A stretch of DNA of 64,000 nt, from the NCBI GenBank assembly GCA_963921245.4, contig CAWUEY030000001.1, positions 1,364,001 to 1,428,000 of the forward strand, in the 5' to 3' direction. Shown here in pieces: positions 37,095 to 46,692 of the stretch (the first letter of the stretch is position 1; each line of letters starts with the position of its first letter). Source of the stretch: JABJGO01 sp963921245. GTDB lineage: Bacteria; Pseudomonadota; Alphaproteobacteria; Rhodospirillales; Casp-alpha2. The position numbers and the translations under genes are program-made. Under the pieces are notes generated by a model. It did not search any database. It was not told the DNA's origin and was given only the letters and a program-made list of their open reading frames with translations.

Positions 37095-37811
37095 ATGAGC
37101 CAGGAAACAAAATACCAGCGTGTGCTGTTAAAGCTCTCGGGCGAGGGGTTGTTGGGAAATCGGGAATACGGATTGGACCCGGACACGGTGGACCGGATCT
37201 GCGGAGAGATTGCCGAGGTTCACAAAATGGGGGTCCAGATATGTCTGGTGATCGGCGCGGGAAATATTTTCCGCGGGGTTTCCGGGGCAGCCCAGGGAAT
37301 CGAGCGAACAACGGCGGATTATATGGGAATGCTTGCTACAGTCATTAATGCACTGGCTGTACAAAGCGTTTTGGAATCAAAAGGCGCCCCGACACGCGTT
37401 ATGTCCGCAATTCCCATGTCCATGGTTTGCGAACCATACATTCGCCGTCGTGCAGAGAGGCATATGGATAAAGGACGTGTGGTTATCTTTGCCGCCGGTA
37501 CGGGCAATCCCTTCTTTACCACCGACACGGCCGCAGCATTACGCGCTGCTGAAATGGGATGTGATGCCCTTTTGAAAGGAACCCAGGTCGATGGCGTCTA
37601 TAGTGCCGATCCAAAAACAACCCCCCATGCGGAGCGTTTTGAAGAATTGAAATATCAGGATGTGCTCAGGAAGGATTTGCGCGTAATGGATACATCCGCA
37701 ATCGCGCTTTCACGGGAGAACAATGTTCCAATTCTCGTGTTTTCAATTCACTCAGAAGGGGCCTTTGCAGATGTTGTTAAGGGTGAGGGTCGATATACAA
37801 TTGTTCATTGA
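37095..37811 (+). CDS. pyrH: Uridylate kinase
   Basis: This 238-residue amino-acid-kinase-fold enzyme phosphorylates UMP to UDP. VLLKLSGEGLLG, QICLVIGAGNIFRG, FAAGTGNPFFTTDTAA and LLKGTQVDGVYSADP are the ATP and UMP binding motifs. AAAGGG precedes the ATG. It is followed by frr as in most bacteria. Confidence 0.97.
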   Translation: MSQETKYQRVLLKLSGEGLLGNREYGLDPDTVDRICGEIAEVHKMGVQICLVIGAGNIFRGVSGAAQGIERTTADYMGMLATVINALAVQSVLESKGAPTRVMSAIPMSMVCEPYIRRRAERHMDKGRVVIFAAGTGNPFFTTDTAAALRAAEMGCDALLKGTQVDGVYSADPKTTPHAERFEELKYQDVLRKDLRVMDTSAIALSRENNVPILVFSIHSEGAFADVVKGEGRYTIVH

Positions 37812-37881
37812 TTTCCGCGTGTTGACTTAGCTCACAGGAAATCAATTTATGCAGTTGGCTCAGTATAAAGGGAGGCAGAAA

Positions 37882-38451
37882 GTGGCGGATTACAATTTTT
37901 CCAGTGTAAAGAAAGATCTGGCACGAAGAATGGAGGGAGCGGCCGACGTGCTACACCAGGAGTTTGGCGGATTGCGCTCCGGTCGGGCGTCAACCAGTCT
38001 GCTAGACCCTGTGATGGTAGATGCGTATGGAAGCGCCATGCCCATGAATCAGGTTGGTAATATTGGCGTGCCGGAACCGAGATTATTGACCGTTCAGGTA
38101 TGGGATAAATCTCTGGTTAGTGCTGTTGAAAAAGCCATCCGCGACTCCAACCTTGGGCTGAACCCCCAGGTCGATGGTCAAACCGTTCGGGTACCCATCC
38201 CTGCGCTTACCGAAGAACGCCGGTCCGAGTTGGCAAGAGTGGCGGGAAAGTATGCAGAAGAAGCGCGCATTGCTGTGCGTAACGTCCGGCGGCATGGCAT
38301 GGACGACCTGAAAAAAGCAGAAAAAGACGGATTGATTTCACAAGATCAACACCATGATTTTGCTCAGGAAATTCAGGATTTAACAGACGACAGCATCTCC
38401 GGTATCGACGAATCTCTGGCAAACAAAGAGCAAGAGATTATGCAGGTGTAA
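37882..38451 (+). CDS. frr: Ribosome recycling factor
   Basis: The 189-residue factor disassembles post-termination ribosomes with EF-G. It carries GGLRSGRASTSLLDPV, the LGLNPQVDGQTVRVPIPALTEERR core (read as adjacent segments) and the C-terminal helix. I place the start at GTG, preceded by AAAGGGAGG at 6 nt, because it matches the family N-terminus; an ATG 11 codons upstream has a weaker site and would add an atypical extension. Confidence 0.94.
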   Translation: MADYNFSSVKKDLARRMEGAADVLHQEFGGLRSGRASTSLLDPVMVDAYGSAMPMNQVGNIGVPEPRLLTVQVWDKSLVSAVEKAIRDSNLGLNPQVDGQTVRVPIPALTEERRSELARVAGKYAEEARIAVRNVRRHGMDDLKKAEKDGLISQDQHHDFAQEIQDLTDDSISGIDESLANKEQEIMQV

Positions 38452-38457
38452 GCCAAG

Positions 38458-39195
38458 ATGTCTGGCGAAGACGATATATCTGAAACGTCCTCTAAGGTAC
38501 CGCGTCACGTTGCTATTATCATGGATGGCAATGGGCGTTGGGCAAAGAAACGCGGCTTGCCGCGCGTGGAGGGGCATCGCCGCGGGGCGGAAACGGTCAA
38601 AAAAATCGTCAAAGCCGCGGATCAATCTGGAATAAGATTTTTAACCCTGTTCGGTTTTTCCTCTGAAAACTGGAATAGACCGAAAGATGAGGTTGGCGAC
38701 TTGATGGGGTTGGTCAAGTTCTATCTTAAACGTGAAATCGATGAACTCCATGAAAACAATGTTCGTTTTGCCGTGATCGGTGATCGGGAGCGTTTAAGTG
38801 AAGATGTCACGGACGTTATTGAATTTGCTGAGAGGCGTACTTTGGGTAACTCGGGATTAACACTGGTATTGGCCCTCAGTTATGGCGGGCGCGCAGATAT
38901 TACCTCAGCGTTAAAGCAAATTGCCCAACAGGTAGAATGCGGAGAAACAAGCGCCTCCGACATTGATGAAACACTTGTATCAAATCATCTTTATACTAGA
39001 GGTTTTCCTGATCCGGATTTGCTCATCCGCACAGGAGGGGATCAGCGGATCAGCAATTTCTTATTGTGGCAAATGGCTTATACAGAATTTTGGTTCACCG
39101 ATTGCTTTTGGCCGGACTTCGACGAGAAAGCACTGGTTAAAGCACTGGTAACCTATGGGATACGGGAACGTCGATACGGAAATATTGGAGAGTAG
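38458..39195 (+). CDS. uppS: Undecaprenyl diphosphate synthase
   Basis: This 245-residue cis-prenyltransferase makes the C55 lipid carrier for peptidoglycan and O-antigen. The motifs HVAIIMDGNGRWA (catalytic Asp), GHRRGAE, LFGFSSENWNRP and the C-terminal RTGGDQRISNFLLWQ are intact. It begins 6 nt after the frr stop and abuts cdsA. Confidence 0.98.
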   Translation: MSGEDDISETSSKVPRHVAIIMDGNGRWAKKRGLPRVEGHRRGAETVKKIVKAADQSGIRFLTLFGFSSENWNRPKDEVGDLMGLVKFYLKREIDELHENNVRFAVIGDRERLSEDVTDVIEFAERRTLGNSGLTLVLALSYGGRADITSALKQIAQQVECGETSASDIDETLVSNHLYTRGFPDPDLLIRTGGDQRISNFLLWQMAYTEFWFTDCFWPDFDEKALVKALVTYGIRERRYGNIGE

Positions 39196-39873
39196 GTGGT
39201 GACTTTGTCCTCGCTTCAGTGGCGCATTCTGTCGTCCCTGATCCTTGTACCAATCGTTCTGCTTGATACCTATCTGGGTGATTTCTGGTTTTCTATTCTG
39301 GTTTCGATCATGTTTGCATTCTGTATGGTCGAATGGTGGCAGATGATCCAAAACCTCTCGAAAGGCGGCATGAGATGGATATTGTTTCTGGGGGGATTTA
39401 TCTATCTTTTCCTCACATGTTTTGCGCTCAATTGGCTCCGGCAACTTGATCCAGAAGGGTATGCCCTTATATTCTGGCTGTTTGCTGTTGTTTGGGGCAT
39501 GGACACGGGAGCTTTTTTTGTTGGCTCCAGACTGGGCGGCCCAAAACTGTTGCCACAGGTCAGTCCCAAAAAGACTTGGTCTGGTTTTATCGGCGGCCTG
39601 GCTGTGAGCGCGGTTGCGGGATATTTCGCCGTTGTCTATACAGACCTGGAAGTTACCACCACCTCATTCATACTGATAAGCATCGGGTTGGGCGCTATTG
39701 CGCAAGCAGGCGACCTGATTGAATCCAGCGCCAAAAGACTTTGTGGCGTCAAGGACTCAGGTAAAATTATTCCGGGCCATGGCGGTTTTCTGGATCGCGT
39801 TGACGGCCTGTTGGCGGCATCAGGCGCGCTCTGTTTATTGGTTGCGTCACCCTGGAAGTTAATCAACATATGA
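39196..39873 (+). CDS. cdsA: Phosphatidate cytidylyltransferase
   Basis: This 225-residue polytopic enzyme makes CDP-diacylglycerol from phosphatidic acid and CTP. The signature SSAKRLCGVKDSGKIIPGHG and GGFLDRVDG near the C-terminus is complete. The start is one of two adjacent GTG codons immediately after the uppS stop, behind GGAG. At 225 residues it is shorter than the E. coli enzyme (about 285) but usual for alphaproteobacteria. It overlaps dxr by ATGA. Confidence 0.95.
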   Translation: MVTLSSLQWRILSSLILVPIVLLDTYLGDFWFSILVSIMFAFCMVEWWQMIQNLSKGGMRWILFLGGFIYLFLTCFALNWLRQLDPEGYALIFWLFAVVWGMDTGAFFVGSRLGGPKLLPQVSPKKTWSGFIGGLAVSAVAGYFAVVYTDLEVTTTSFILISIGLGAIAQAGDLIESSAKRLCGVKDSGKIIPGHGGFLDRVDGLLAASGALCLLVASPWKLINI

Positions 39874-41105
39874 CGACAGTTGGTTTATTACGTTCAACGG
39901 AGCATTCCGAATCAGGGCACCCTGGTCAAACCGGCAGGACTCAACGCCGTGTGAGCATATTGGGGTCCACAGGATCTGTCGGCTCTAATACTGTAGATCT
40001 TGTATCCCGCAATCCTGACAGATTCAGAGCAATATCCCTCAGTGCCAACACCAACGCCCAGTCACTTGCGGAACAGGCCATTAAACTACAGCCCGAATTC
40101 GTTTGCGTTGCAGATGATTCCAAATACGCAGAGCTGAAGTCGCTTCTGAAAAACACCAATATAGAATTTGGGGCCGGTCGCAATGCAATTTTAGAAGCCG
40201 CGTCTCTGGATTGCGATTTCCTGATGGCCGCAATCGTCGGTGCAGCAGGGCTTGAACCCACGCTGAGAGCGGTTAAACGAGGTGCCATTATAGGCCTGGC
40301 CAATAAGGAATGTCTCGTTTCTGCCGGTACCGTCTTTACCGCAGAGGTTCAACAAAACGGAGCCACGTTGTTACCCGTTGACTCAGAACATAATGCGATT
40401 TTTCAGGTGTTGGACTCTGCCCGTCCTGAATTTGTCGAGCGCGTCATTCTGACTGCGTCCGGGGGTCCCTTTCGGACGTATAGCCTTGATCAAATGGCCG
40501 CCGTTACGCCAAGTCAGGCCATATCTCACCCAAATTGGCAGATGGGCAAAAAGATATCGGTGGACTCGGCCACAATGATGAACAAAGGGTTGGAGCTCAT
40601 CGAGGCGTTTCATCTCTTTCCCATTGCAGCAAACCAGATTGAAATTCTCGTTCATCCACAGTCAATTATTCATAGCCTCGTCGAATATTCCGATGGCTCT
40701 CAGCTCGCCCAACTCGGCTCTCCGGATATGCGGATTCCCATTTCGTATTGCCTTGGCTGGCCCGATCGCATTGAAACACCGTGCACGCGGCTGCGTTTGG
40801 CCGAAATTGGGGCGTTGACGTTCGAAAACCCGGATGAGCAAAGATTTCCCGCGCTGCGGCTGGCGCGACAAGCGCTGACAAGCTCAGAGAGTGCAGGTTG
40901 CGTATTGAATGCAGCGAATGAGGTTGCCGTCTCTTTCTTTTTAAACAATGCAATTGCGTACCTTGACATCATGCATATCGTGGAAGAAGTTCTGGGCCAG
41001 GTTGAGCACGGAAATATGTCTGGTTTAGACGACGTAATTAAACTGGATCGTCATGTGAGGCAACGAACCGAAACATTAATCAAATCTAGATTCTTACGCG
41101 AATAG
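39870..41105 (+). CDS. dxr: 1-deoxy-D-xylulose 5-phosphate reductoisomerase
   Basis: The 411-residue enzyme performs the second step of the MEP isoprenoid pathway. VSILGSTGSVGSNTVDL is the NADPH-binding loop, LANKECLVSAG and PVDSEHNAIFQ contain metal ligands, and DSATMMNKGLELIEA and NAANEVAV complete the active site. An N-terminal extension of about 25 residues precedes the core. It overlaps cdsA by 4 nt. Confidence 0.97.
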   Translation: MTTVGLLRSTEHSESGHPGQTGRTQRRVSILGSTGSVGSNTVDLVSRNPDRFRAISLSANTNAQSLAEQAIKLQPEFVCVADDSKYAELKSLLKNTNIEFGAGRNAILEAASLDCDFLMAAIVGAAGLEPTLRAVKRGAIIGLANKECLVSAGTVFTAEVQQNGATLLPVDSEHNAIFQVLDSARPEFVERVILTASGGPFRTYSLDQMAAVTPSQAISHPNWQMGKKISVDSATMMNKGLELIEAFHLFPIAANQIEILVHPQSIIHSLVEYSDGSQLAQLGSPDMRIPISYCLGWPDRIETPCTRLRLAEIGALTFENPDEQRFPALRLARQALTSSESAGCVLNAANEVAVSFFLNNAIAYLDIMHIVEEVLGQVEHGNMSGLDDVIKLDRHVRQRTETLIKSRFLRE

Positions 41106-41159
41106 ATAGCTAGATTAGTTATGCAGATTCGAAAAGAAGTCCCATAAAGGCCTGTATAA

Positions 41160-42239
41160 ATGGAATTTTCTGACATTCTCTACTTTTTGATTGTGCTCAC
41201 GGTGTTGGTGTATGTGCACGAATGGGGACACTATTGGGCAGCTATCCGATATGGTGTCCGTGTCGAGGTTTTTTCAATCGGGTTTGGCCCGGAGATCGTT
41301 GGCTGGACAAATGACAAAGGGACGCGCTGGAAAATCAGCGCTGTACCACTCGGTGGCTATGTGAAGATGTTCGGGCAAAGCGATACCTCACCAGACGAAG
41401 TTGATGAAGACCTTTCTGAGTCAGAAAAACAGGTCTCATTTGCGCACAAATCCTTGTGGCAAAGAACCGTGATCGTCGCGGCGGGCCCGCTGGCCAATTT
41501 TATTTTTGCCATTGTCGTGTTTTTCCTGCTGGCCTGGGTCGTCGGGTCTCCGGTCCTGCATGCCGGGATTGGGCAGGTGGTTAAAGGAAGCGCAGCGGAA
41601 GCCGCCGGTCTTGAGCCACAGGATACCATTGTCGCTATAAATGGCGAAGACGTCCGGCTATTCACGGATATTCAGCGAATTGTGCAGGCTAGCCCTGGTG
41701 AAAAACTGGTTTTGGATGTTAAACGCGGGGACCACACTGTTGTTTTAAACGCTGTACCGAGAGCGATCTCACAATCTGATGGCAGTGTAATTGGTCAGTT
41801 AGGGGTCTCTCCTGACGCGGAGCAGATGGAATATGAAAGATTGTCTCTGTTCGATGCCATGTTGTTTGGCGTCGAGAGAACAGTTGACATGATTACAGCC
41901 ATAATGAGTTACCTGGGTGATATGATCAGAGGTGATAGAGGAACCGAGGAACTGGGTGGGCCACTTAGAATAGCACAAATGTCTGGAGATATGGCCGCCG
42001 CCGGGATCATAGAACTGATCGTATTCATGGCGGCGATTTCAGTAAACCTGGGGCTTGTCAATTTGTTTCCCATTCCGATACTTGATGGTGGGCACCTGGT
42101 TTTTTATGCCGCTGAAGCCATTCGGGGCAAACCGCTAGGCCCAAAAGCGCAAGAATACGGTTTCGGTTTCGGGCTAATTCTGCTAATCCTGATCTTTGTG
42201 TTTGTCACTTGGAATGACATTGGACAGATAAGTTTCTAA
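41160..42239 (+). CDS. rseP: Site-2 intramembrane metalloprotease RseP
   Basis: This 359-residue membrane protease has zinc motif HEWGH (20-24) in the first span, GGYVKMFG, one PDZ domain (about 110-200) and the second metal motif in NLFPIPILDGGHL. It cleaves anti-sigma factors and signal-peptide remnants within the membrane. One PDZ domain rather than the two of E. coli is usual in alphaproteobacteria. It is followed by bamA. Confidence 0.96.
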   Translation: MEFSDILYFLIVLTVLVYVHEWGHYWAAIRYGVRVEVFSIGFGPEIVGWTNDKGTRWKISAVPLGGYVKMFGQSDTSPDEVDEDLSESEKQVSFAHKSLWQRTVIVAAGPLANFIFAIVVFFLLAWVVGSPVLHAGIGQVVKGSAAEAAGLEPQDTIVAINGEDVRLFTDIQRIVQASPGEKLVLDVKRGDHTVVLNAVPRAISQSDGSVIGQLGVSPDAEQMEYERLSLFDAMLFGVERTVDMITAIMSYLGDMIRGDRGTEELGGPLRIAQMSGDMAAAGIIELIVFMAAISVNLGLVNLFPIPILDGGHLVFYAAEAIRGKPLGPKAQEYGFGFGLILLILIFVFVTWNDIGQISF

Positions 42240-42284
42240 AAATCTAATCAATTGACTCGTTTAGATAAAAACAGGTTGAGTAGT

Positions 42285-44585
42285 ATGATAGCAGTGCTCA
42301 GATACATAATGTGCGGTGTGCTTGTTTGTGCGCTTCCATTGTTTTCTCGAGACACCGCACGGGGTGATGAGCCGCTACAGCTTGCTCAAACGGCACCGGT
42401 CATTGAGAACATCATCGTTGAAGGTGCGAACAGGGTAGAACCGGAAACCATCTACTCCTATCTGTTGGTCAAGGTTGGGGATACCTTTTCCCCTTCTCGA
42501 ATTGACCGATCGCTGAAGAGTCTTTTTGCAACAGGCTTGTTCGCGGATGTCAGCTTCTCAAAACGCGGGAACGAGCTAATCGTCTCTGTTGTCGAAAACC
42601 CAATCATCAACCGTATTGCGGTTGAAGGGAACGACATTATCGATGATGAGGTCATTGAAGCAGAAATTTCGCTTAGGCCGAGGATTATCTATACGCGCAC
42701 CAAAGTACAAAACGATGTACAGCGCATCATAACAATTTACAGGCGAAGCGGTCGTTTCGCGGCAACGGTTGAACCTAAAGTCATCCAACTGTCGCAAAAT
42801 CGCGTGGACCTTGTGTTTGAGATATCCGAGGGTGACCCGACAAACATCAAGAACATCCGATTTGTCGGTAATCGCGTGTTTGATGATGACGACTTAAGAG
42901 ACATTGTCCAAACCAAGGAGTCCCGCTGGTATCGTTTTTTGTCCTCTGATGATGTTTACGATCCTGACAGGCTAACCCTGGACCGGGAATTGTTGCGGCG
43001 CTTTTATCTTGAAGAAGGTTATGCCGATTTTCGGGTTATTTCCGCCGTTGCCGAACTTACCCCCGATCAAAAGGATTTTTTTATAACATTCACTGTTGAG
43101 GAAGGGGATCGATATGTTTTCGGCGACGTTGAAATTGATGCCCGCCTGAAGGATCTTGATGCAGCGGCACTCGAGCCTTTGTTAGTTACAACGCCAGGAG
43201 AATGGTATAGCGCCGAACTTGTCGATGATAGCGTGGAGGCATTATCAGATGCGGTATCCACACAGGGATACGCATTCGTCGACGTTCGCCCCAAAATCAA
43301 TCGGGACAGGGCTTCAAAAGTTATCGACTTGACCTTCGAGATCAATGAAGGTCCGAGGGTTTTTGTTGAACGCATCAATATCTCTGGCAACCTGCGAACC
43401 GTTGATAAAGTGATCCGTCGAGAAATGCGTCTGGTAGAGGGTGATGCGTTCAATTCAGCCAAGCTTCGGAGATCCAGGCAACGCATTCAAAACCTTGACT
43501 TCTTTAATTCTGTCTCTGTTGACCGGGTTGCCGGAAGTGCTCCTGATAAAGTGGTAATCAATGTTGAAGTATCCGAAAAATCAACCGGGTCATTGAGTAT
43601 AGGCGGCGGCTTTTCTTCCGATGATGGCCCTCTCGCAGAAATTGGCGTGAGAGAACGCAATCTGTTGGGGCTGGGACAAGACTTGTCACTCTCATTCAGA
43701 CTGGCGGCTAAAGCATCACAACTTAACCTTAAATATACTGAGCCCTATTTCCTCGATCGCGATGTTCAAGCGGGTTTTGACGCCTTTCATTTCACCGAAG
43801 ACCGCCAGAAAAGCAGCTCTTATGACTCCGAAGAAACAGGTTTAGGACTTCGGGCGGGTTACCATATCACAGAGAACCTTTACCAGAGATGGGGATATGC
43901 CCTCAGTTTTATTGAGGTTACGGATGTCGCTTCGAATGCTTCATTGTTTGTACGCTCCCAAGAGGGCAAGGAAACCTTATCTGCGATCAATCACACGATA
44001 ACGTATGATCTTCGCGATAGCAGGATTGAACCCACTGAAGGCTATGTCGTGGCTTTGGATAACTCTCTCGCCGGATTAGGGGGAACGAAAAACTACATCA
44101 AGAACGAATTGAGCGGTTCTCAGTTTTTCGAATTGAGTGATAAGTACATTTTGGCTTTATCGGGGAGTGCAGGGTTGATCTCAGGTATCGGTGAAGATGT
44201 TGACTTGACGGATCGTTACTTCATAGGAGGAAGCGATCTGCGCGGTTTCGCCTCAGCGGGGGTTGGTCCCCGAGACATTTCCACTAATGACGCACTCGGT
44301 GGTGAGTGGAAATATACCGGTCGAGTGCAGCTCAGATTTCCTCTTGGCATTGGTGAAGAACTTGGCATTGACGGGCGCGTTTTCTCTGATTTTGGTTCTT
44401 CCGGTGATTTGGCAAAGGCAAACTCTAATGTTCGTGATACCGCAAGTATCCGGTCTTCTGTGGGTTTCGGATTGGGTTGGAACTCGCCATTTGGGCCTAT
44501 CGGGATGGATTTTGGCTTTCCAATCGCCAAAGAAAGCTTTGATGACACAGAAACGTTCCGTATAAACTTGGGCACTGCTTTCTGA
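42285..44585 (+). CDS. bamA: Outer membrane protein assembly factor BamA
   Basis: The 766-residue precursor has a signal peptide, five POTRA repeats (first at about IENIIVEGANRVEPETI, fifth at about VFVERINISGNLRTVD) and a C-terminal 16-strand barrel with SDLRGFASAGVGPRD and a terminal FRINLGTAF that fits a beta-signal. I chose ATG preceded by AGGTTGAG over a TTG 11 codons upstream that has no ribosome-binding site. It inserts outer-membrane beta-barrels and is followed by its periplasmic chaperone gene skp. Confidence 0.96.
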   Translation: MIAVLRYIMCGVLVCALPLFSRDTARGDEPLQLAQTAPVIENIIVEGANRVEPETIYSYLLVKVGDTFSPSRIDRSLKSLFATGLFADVSFSKRGNELIVSVVENPIINRIAVEGNDIIDDEVIEAEISLRPRIIYTRTKVQNDVQRIITIYRRSGRFAATVEPKVIQLSQNRVDLVFEISEGDPTNIKNIRFVGNRVFDDDDLRDIVQTKESRWYRFLSSDDVYDPDRLTLDRELLRRFYLEEGYADFRVISAVAELTPDQKDFFITFTVEEGDRYVFGDVEIDARLKDLDAAALEPLLVTTPGEWYSAELVDDSVEALSDAVSTQGYAFVDVRPKINRDRASKVIDLTFEINEGPRVFVERINISGNLRTVDKVIRREMRLVEGDAFNSAKLRRSRQRIQNLDFFNSVSVDRVAGSAPDKVVINVEVSEKSTGSLSIGGGFSSDDGPLAEIGVRERNLLGLGQDLSLSFRLAAKASQLNLKYTEPYFLDRDVQAGFDAFHFTEDRQKSSSYDSEETGLGLRAGYHITENLYQRWGYALSFIEVTDVASNASLFVRSQEGKETLSAINHTITYDLRDSRIEPTEGYVVALDNSLAGLGGTKNYIKNELSGSQFFELSDKYILALSGSAGLISGIGEDVDLTDRYFIGGSDLRGFASAGVGPRDISTNDALGGEWKYTGRVQLRFPLGIGEELGIDGRVFSDFGSSGDLAKANSNVRDTASIRSSVGFGLGWNSPFGPIGMDFGFPIAKESFDDTETFRINLGTAF

Positions 44586-44604
44586 TTCATCGGAGCGGGA
44601 TTTT

Positions 44605-45189
44605 ATGGCACCACACCCCCTCAAACGATTGTTTGCGTTCTTACTGGTCCTGGCATTCCTGGTGCCTCTAACGCCTGTCCGGGCGCAACAAAGCGATTCG
44701 ACAGAAACCCTGGCTGGTTCTCTCAAAATCGCTGTCGTGAACATGAGACGTATCCGCCAACAATCCACGGCCATGCAAAGCGTTCGTGAGCAAATTGCCG
44801 CCTTCAGGTCATCTTTTCAGAAAGAAGTTCAGAAAGAAGAAGAGGTCCTGCGCACCGCCAATCAGGAACTTGCGCGACAACGAAGTATTTTAAGCGCAGA
44901 AGCGTTCGCCGCCGAACGTAAAAATTTCGAGGAGAAACTTGCCCAGGTTCAACGCAGTGTACAAAAACGCAGGCAAGATTTGGAAGTTGCGCAGGAAGAA
45001 GCGTTTTCTGTCGTTCAAAAACACCTTAATGAAATCATCGCGACAACAGCACAAGAAAAAGAAATTGGTCTGATCCTGCCCCGGAGCCAGACGGTTTTGG
45101 CAATTAGCGGTATCGAAATCACCGATGAAATTCTTGCAAAATTGAACGAAGACCTTCCTTCAGTTTCCGTAAAACCTCTTGGGCAGTAA
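44605..45189 (+). CDS. skp: OmpH/Skp-like periplasmic chaperone
   Basis: The 194-residue precursor has a signal peptide (hydrophobic about 9-24, cleavage near VRA-QQ), then a strand KIAVVNMRRI and a long charged coiled-coil (about 50-140) followed by strands (IGLILPRSQTVLAI). Skp trimers hold unfolded outer-membrane proteins. GGAGCGGGA precedes the start. It lies between bamA and lpxD as in E. coli. Confidence 0.92.
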   Translation: MAPHPLKRLFAFLLVLAFLVPLTPVRAQQSDSTETLAGSLKIAVVNMRRIRQQSTAMQSVREQIAAFRSSFQKEVQKEEEVLRTANQELARQRSILSAEAFAAERKNFEEKLAQVQRSVQKRRQDLEVAQEEAFSVVQKHLNEIIATTAQEKEIGLILPRSQTVLAISGIEITDEILAKLNEDLPSVSVKPLGQ

Positions 45190-45190
45190 C

Positions 45191-46216
45191 ATGGTCGATG
45201 AGTGTTTCTTTTCTTACGCGGGGCCGCTTGGCATCGCAGATATTCTCATTATAACAAAAAGCACGACAAACGCAGAAATCCCGTCAACACGCGCGTTTAA
45301 GGACGTCGCCTCCTTATCCAGCGCACAAGCCGACCATATAAGTTTTCTCGACAACAAAAAGTATGTTTCTGAACTGGAAACAACACAGGCGGGTGCCTGT
45401 CTTATACACCCAAAACACGCATCAAGAGTGCCGCCGGGAACCATTGCCCTGGAAACGGAAACACCCTATCTCGCCTTTGCGTTACTCGCTTCTGCGTTCC
45501 ACCCGGAGGACCAGCCCGCACAGGTCATTCATCCCACAGCGACCATAGCGGATGATTGCTCGTTATCTGATGATGTGACCGTCGGACCAGGGGCCGTGCT
45601 GGAAGCAGGCGTGGAGATCGGGCAAGGCACTGTTATTGGGGCGAACACTGTTGTTCATCGTAATGTAAAAATCGGAAAAAACGGCGTCATAGGCTCCAAT
45701 ACGTCGCTGCAATGCTGTTTTTTGGGTGACAAAGTCATTATACACCCCGGGGTTCGAATAGGTCAGGATGGATTTGGTTATGCTCTTGGCCCCGAGGGGC
45801 ATGCGAAGGTGCCACAATTAGGACGCGTTATTGTTGAGGACCATGTTGAAATTGGTGCCAATACAACCATCGACAGAGGCGCAGGGCCTGATACGGTTAT
45901 TGGCGCCGGTTCAAAGATTGATAATCTTGTTCAGATTGGCCACAACGTAAAAATTGGCCGAGGATGTGTTGTTGTTTCTCAGGTTGGTATATCCGGTAGT
46001 ACCGAAATTGGCGACTTTGTTGTTATCGGTGGCCAGACCGGGCTGGCAGGACATCTAAAAATCGGTGACGGCGTACAGATAGCTGCAAAAAGTGGCATAA
46101 TGAGGGACATAAAATCAGGAGCGACTGTGGGTGGCATTCCGGCTCAACCAATGAAAGACTGGCTCAGATCGGTAGCGCTGATTGAGCGCATGACAAAAAC
46201 AAGGCAATCCAGATGA
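45191..46216 (+). CDS. lpxD: UDP-3-O-acylglucosamine N-acyltransferase LpxD
   Basis: This 341-residue left-handed parallel beta-helix acyltransferase performs the third step of lipid A synthesis. Many hexapeptide repeats run from about residue 115, with QDGFGYA and TTIDRGAGPDTVIG and the catalytic His in QIGHNVKIG. The start ATG, 1 nt after the skp stop, was preferred over TTG inside skp. It overlaps fabZ by ATGA. Confidence 0.96.
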   Translation: MVDECFFSYAGPLGIADILIITKSTTNAEIPSTRAFKDVASLSSAQADHISFLDNKKYVSELETTQAGACLIHPKHASRVPPGTIALETETPYLAFALLASAFHPEDQPAQVIHPTATIADDCSLSDDVTVGPGAVLEAGVEIGQGTVIGANTVVHRNVKIGKNGVIGSNTSLQCCFLGDKVIIHPGVRIGQDGFGYALGPEGHAKVPQLGRVIVEDHVEIGANTTIDRGAGPDTVIGAGSKIDNLVQIGHNVKIGRGCVVVSQVGISGSTEIGDFVVIGGQTGLAGHLKIGDGVQIAAKSGIMRDIKSGATVGGIPAQPMKDWLRSVALIERMTKTRQSR

Positions 46217-46692
46217 GTGAGCATGGTGAAAGCAAAAACGTAATTGAGTTTCTCGACGTTAACCAAATAATGTCGATGATTCCACACCGACATCCTTTCC
46301 TTTTTATCGACAGTATGCGCGATATTGTACCGGGTGAGCGGGCCACCGGTATTAAGAATGTAACCATCAACGAAAACTTCTTTCCCGGTCACTTTCCTGA
46401 ACAACCCATAATGCCCGGTGTTTTGCTCGTAGAGGCCATGGCGCAGACTGCTGGCGTAACGGTAATGACTGAGAAAATTCATGACGACAACACAAGTCAG
46501 CCTATGGTCTATTTTATGACAATTGATTCCGCCCGTTTTCGAAAACCGGTGCTACCGGGCGATGTCGTCGAACTGCCAGTCGAAAAAATCAGAGCACGGG
46601 GAAATGTCTGGAAATTCCAGGGAAAAGCAATGGCGAACGGCGTTTTAAAGGCGGAAGCTGTGTTTTCAGCAATGATCGTGGAAACAAAATGA
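46213..46692 (+). CDS. fabZ: 3-hydroxyacyl-ACP dehydratase FabZ
   Basis: This 159-residue hot-dog-fold enzyme dehydrates 3-hydroxyacyl-ACP in fatty-acid elongation and competes with LpxA/LpxD for substrate. IPHRHPFLFID, NENFFPGHFPEQPIMPGVL (catalytic His) and VEAMAQTAGV (catalytic Glu) are intact. It is coupled on both sides by 4-nt overlaps. Confidence 0.97.
   Translation: MSEHGESKNVIEFLDVNQIMSMIPHRHPFLFIDSMRDIVPGERATGIKNVTINENFFPGHFPEQPIMPGVLLVEAMAQTAGVTVMTEKIHDDNTSQPMVYFMTIDSARFRKPVLPGDVVELPVEKIRARGNVWKFQGKAMANGVLKAEAVFSAMIVETK

Noticed and set aside
44253..44774. 173-codon minus-strand frame across the bamA-skp junction
   Set aside because: It is antisense to two certain genes and is rich in Cys and Arg.
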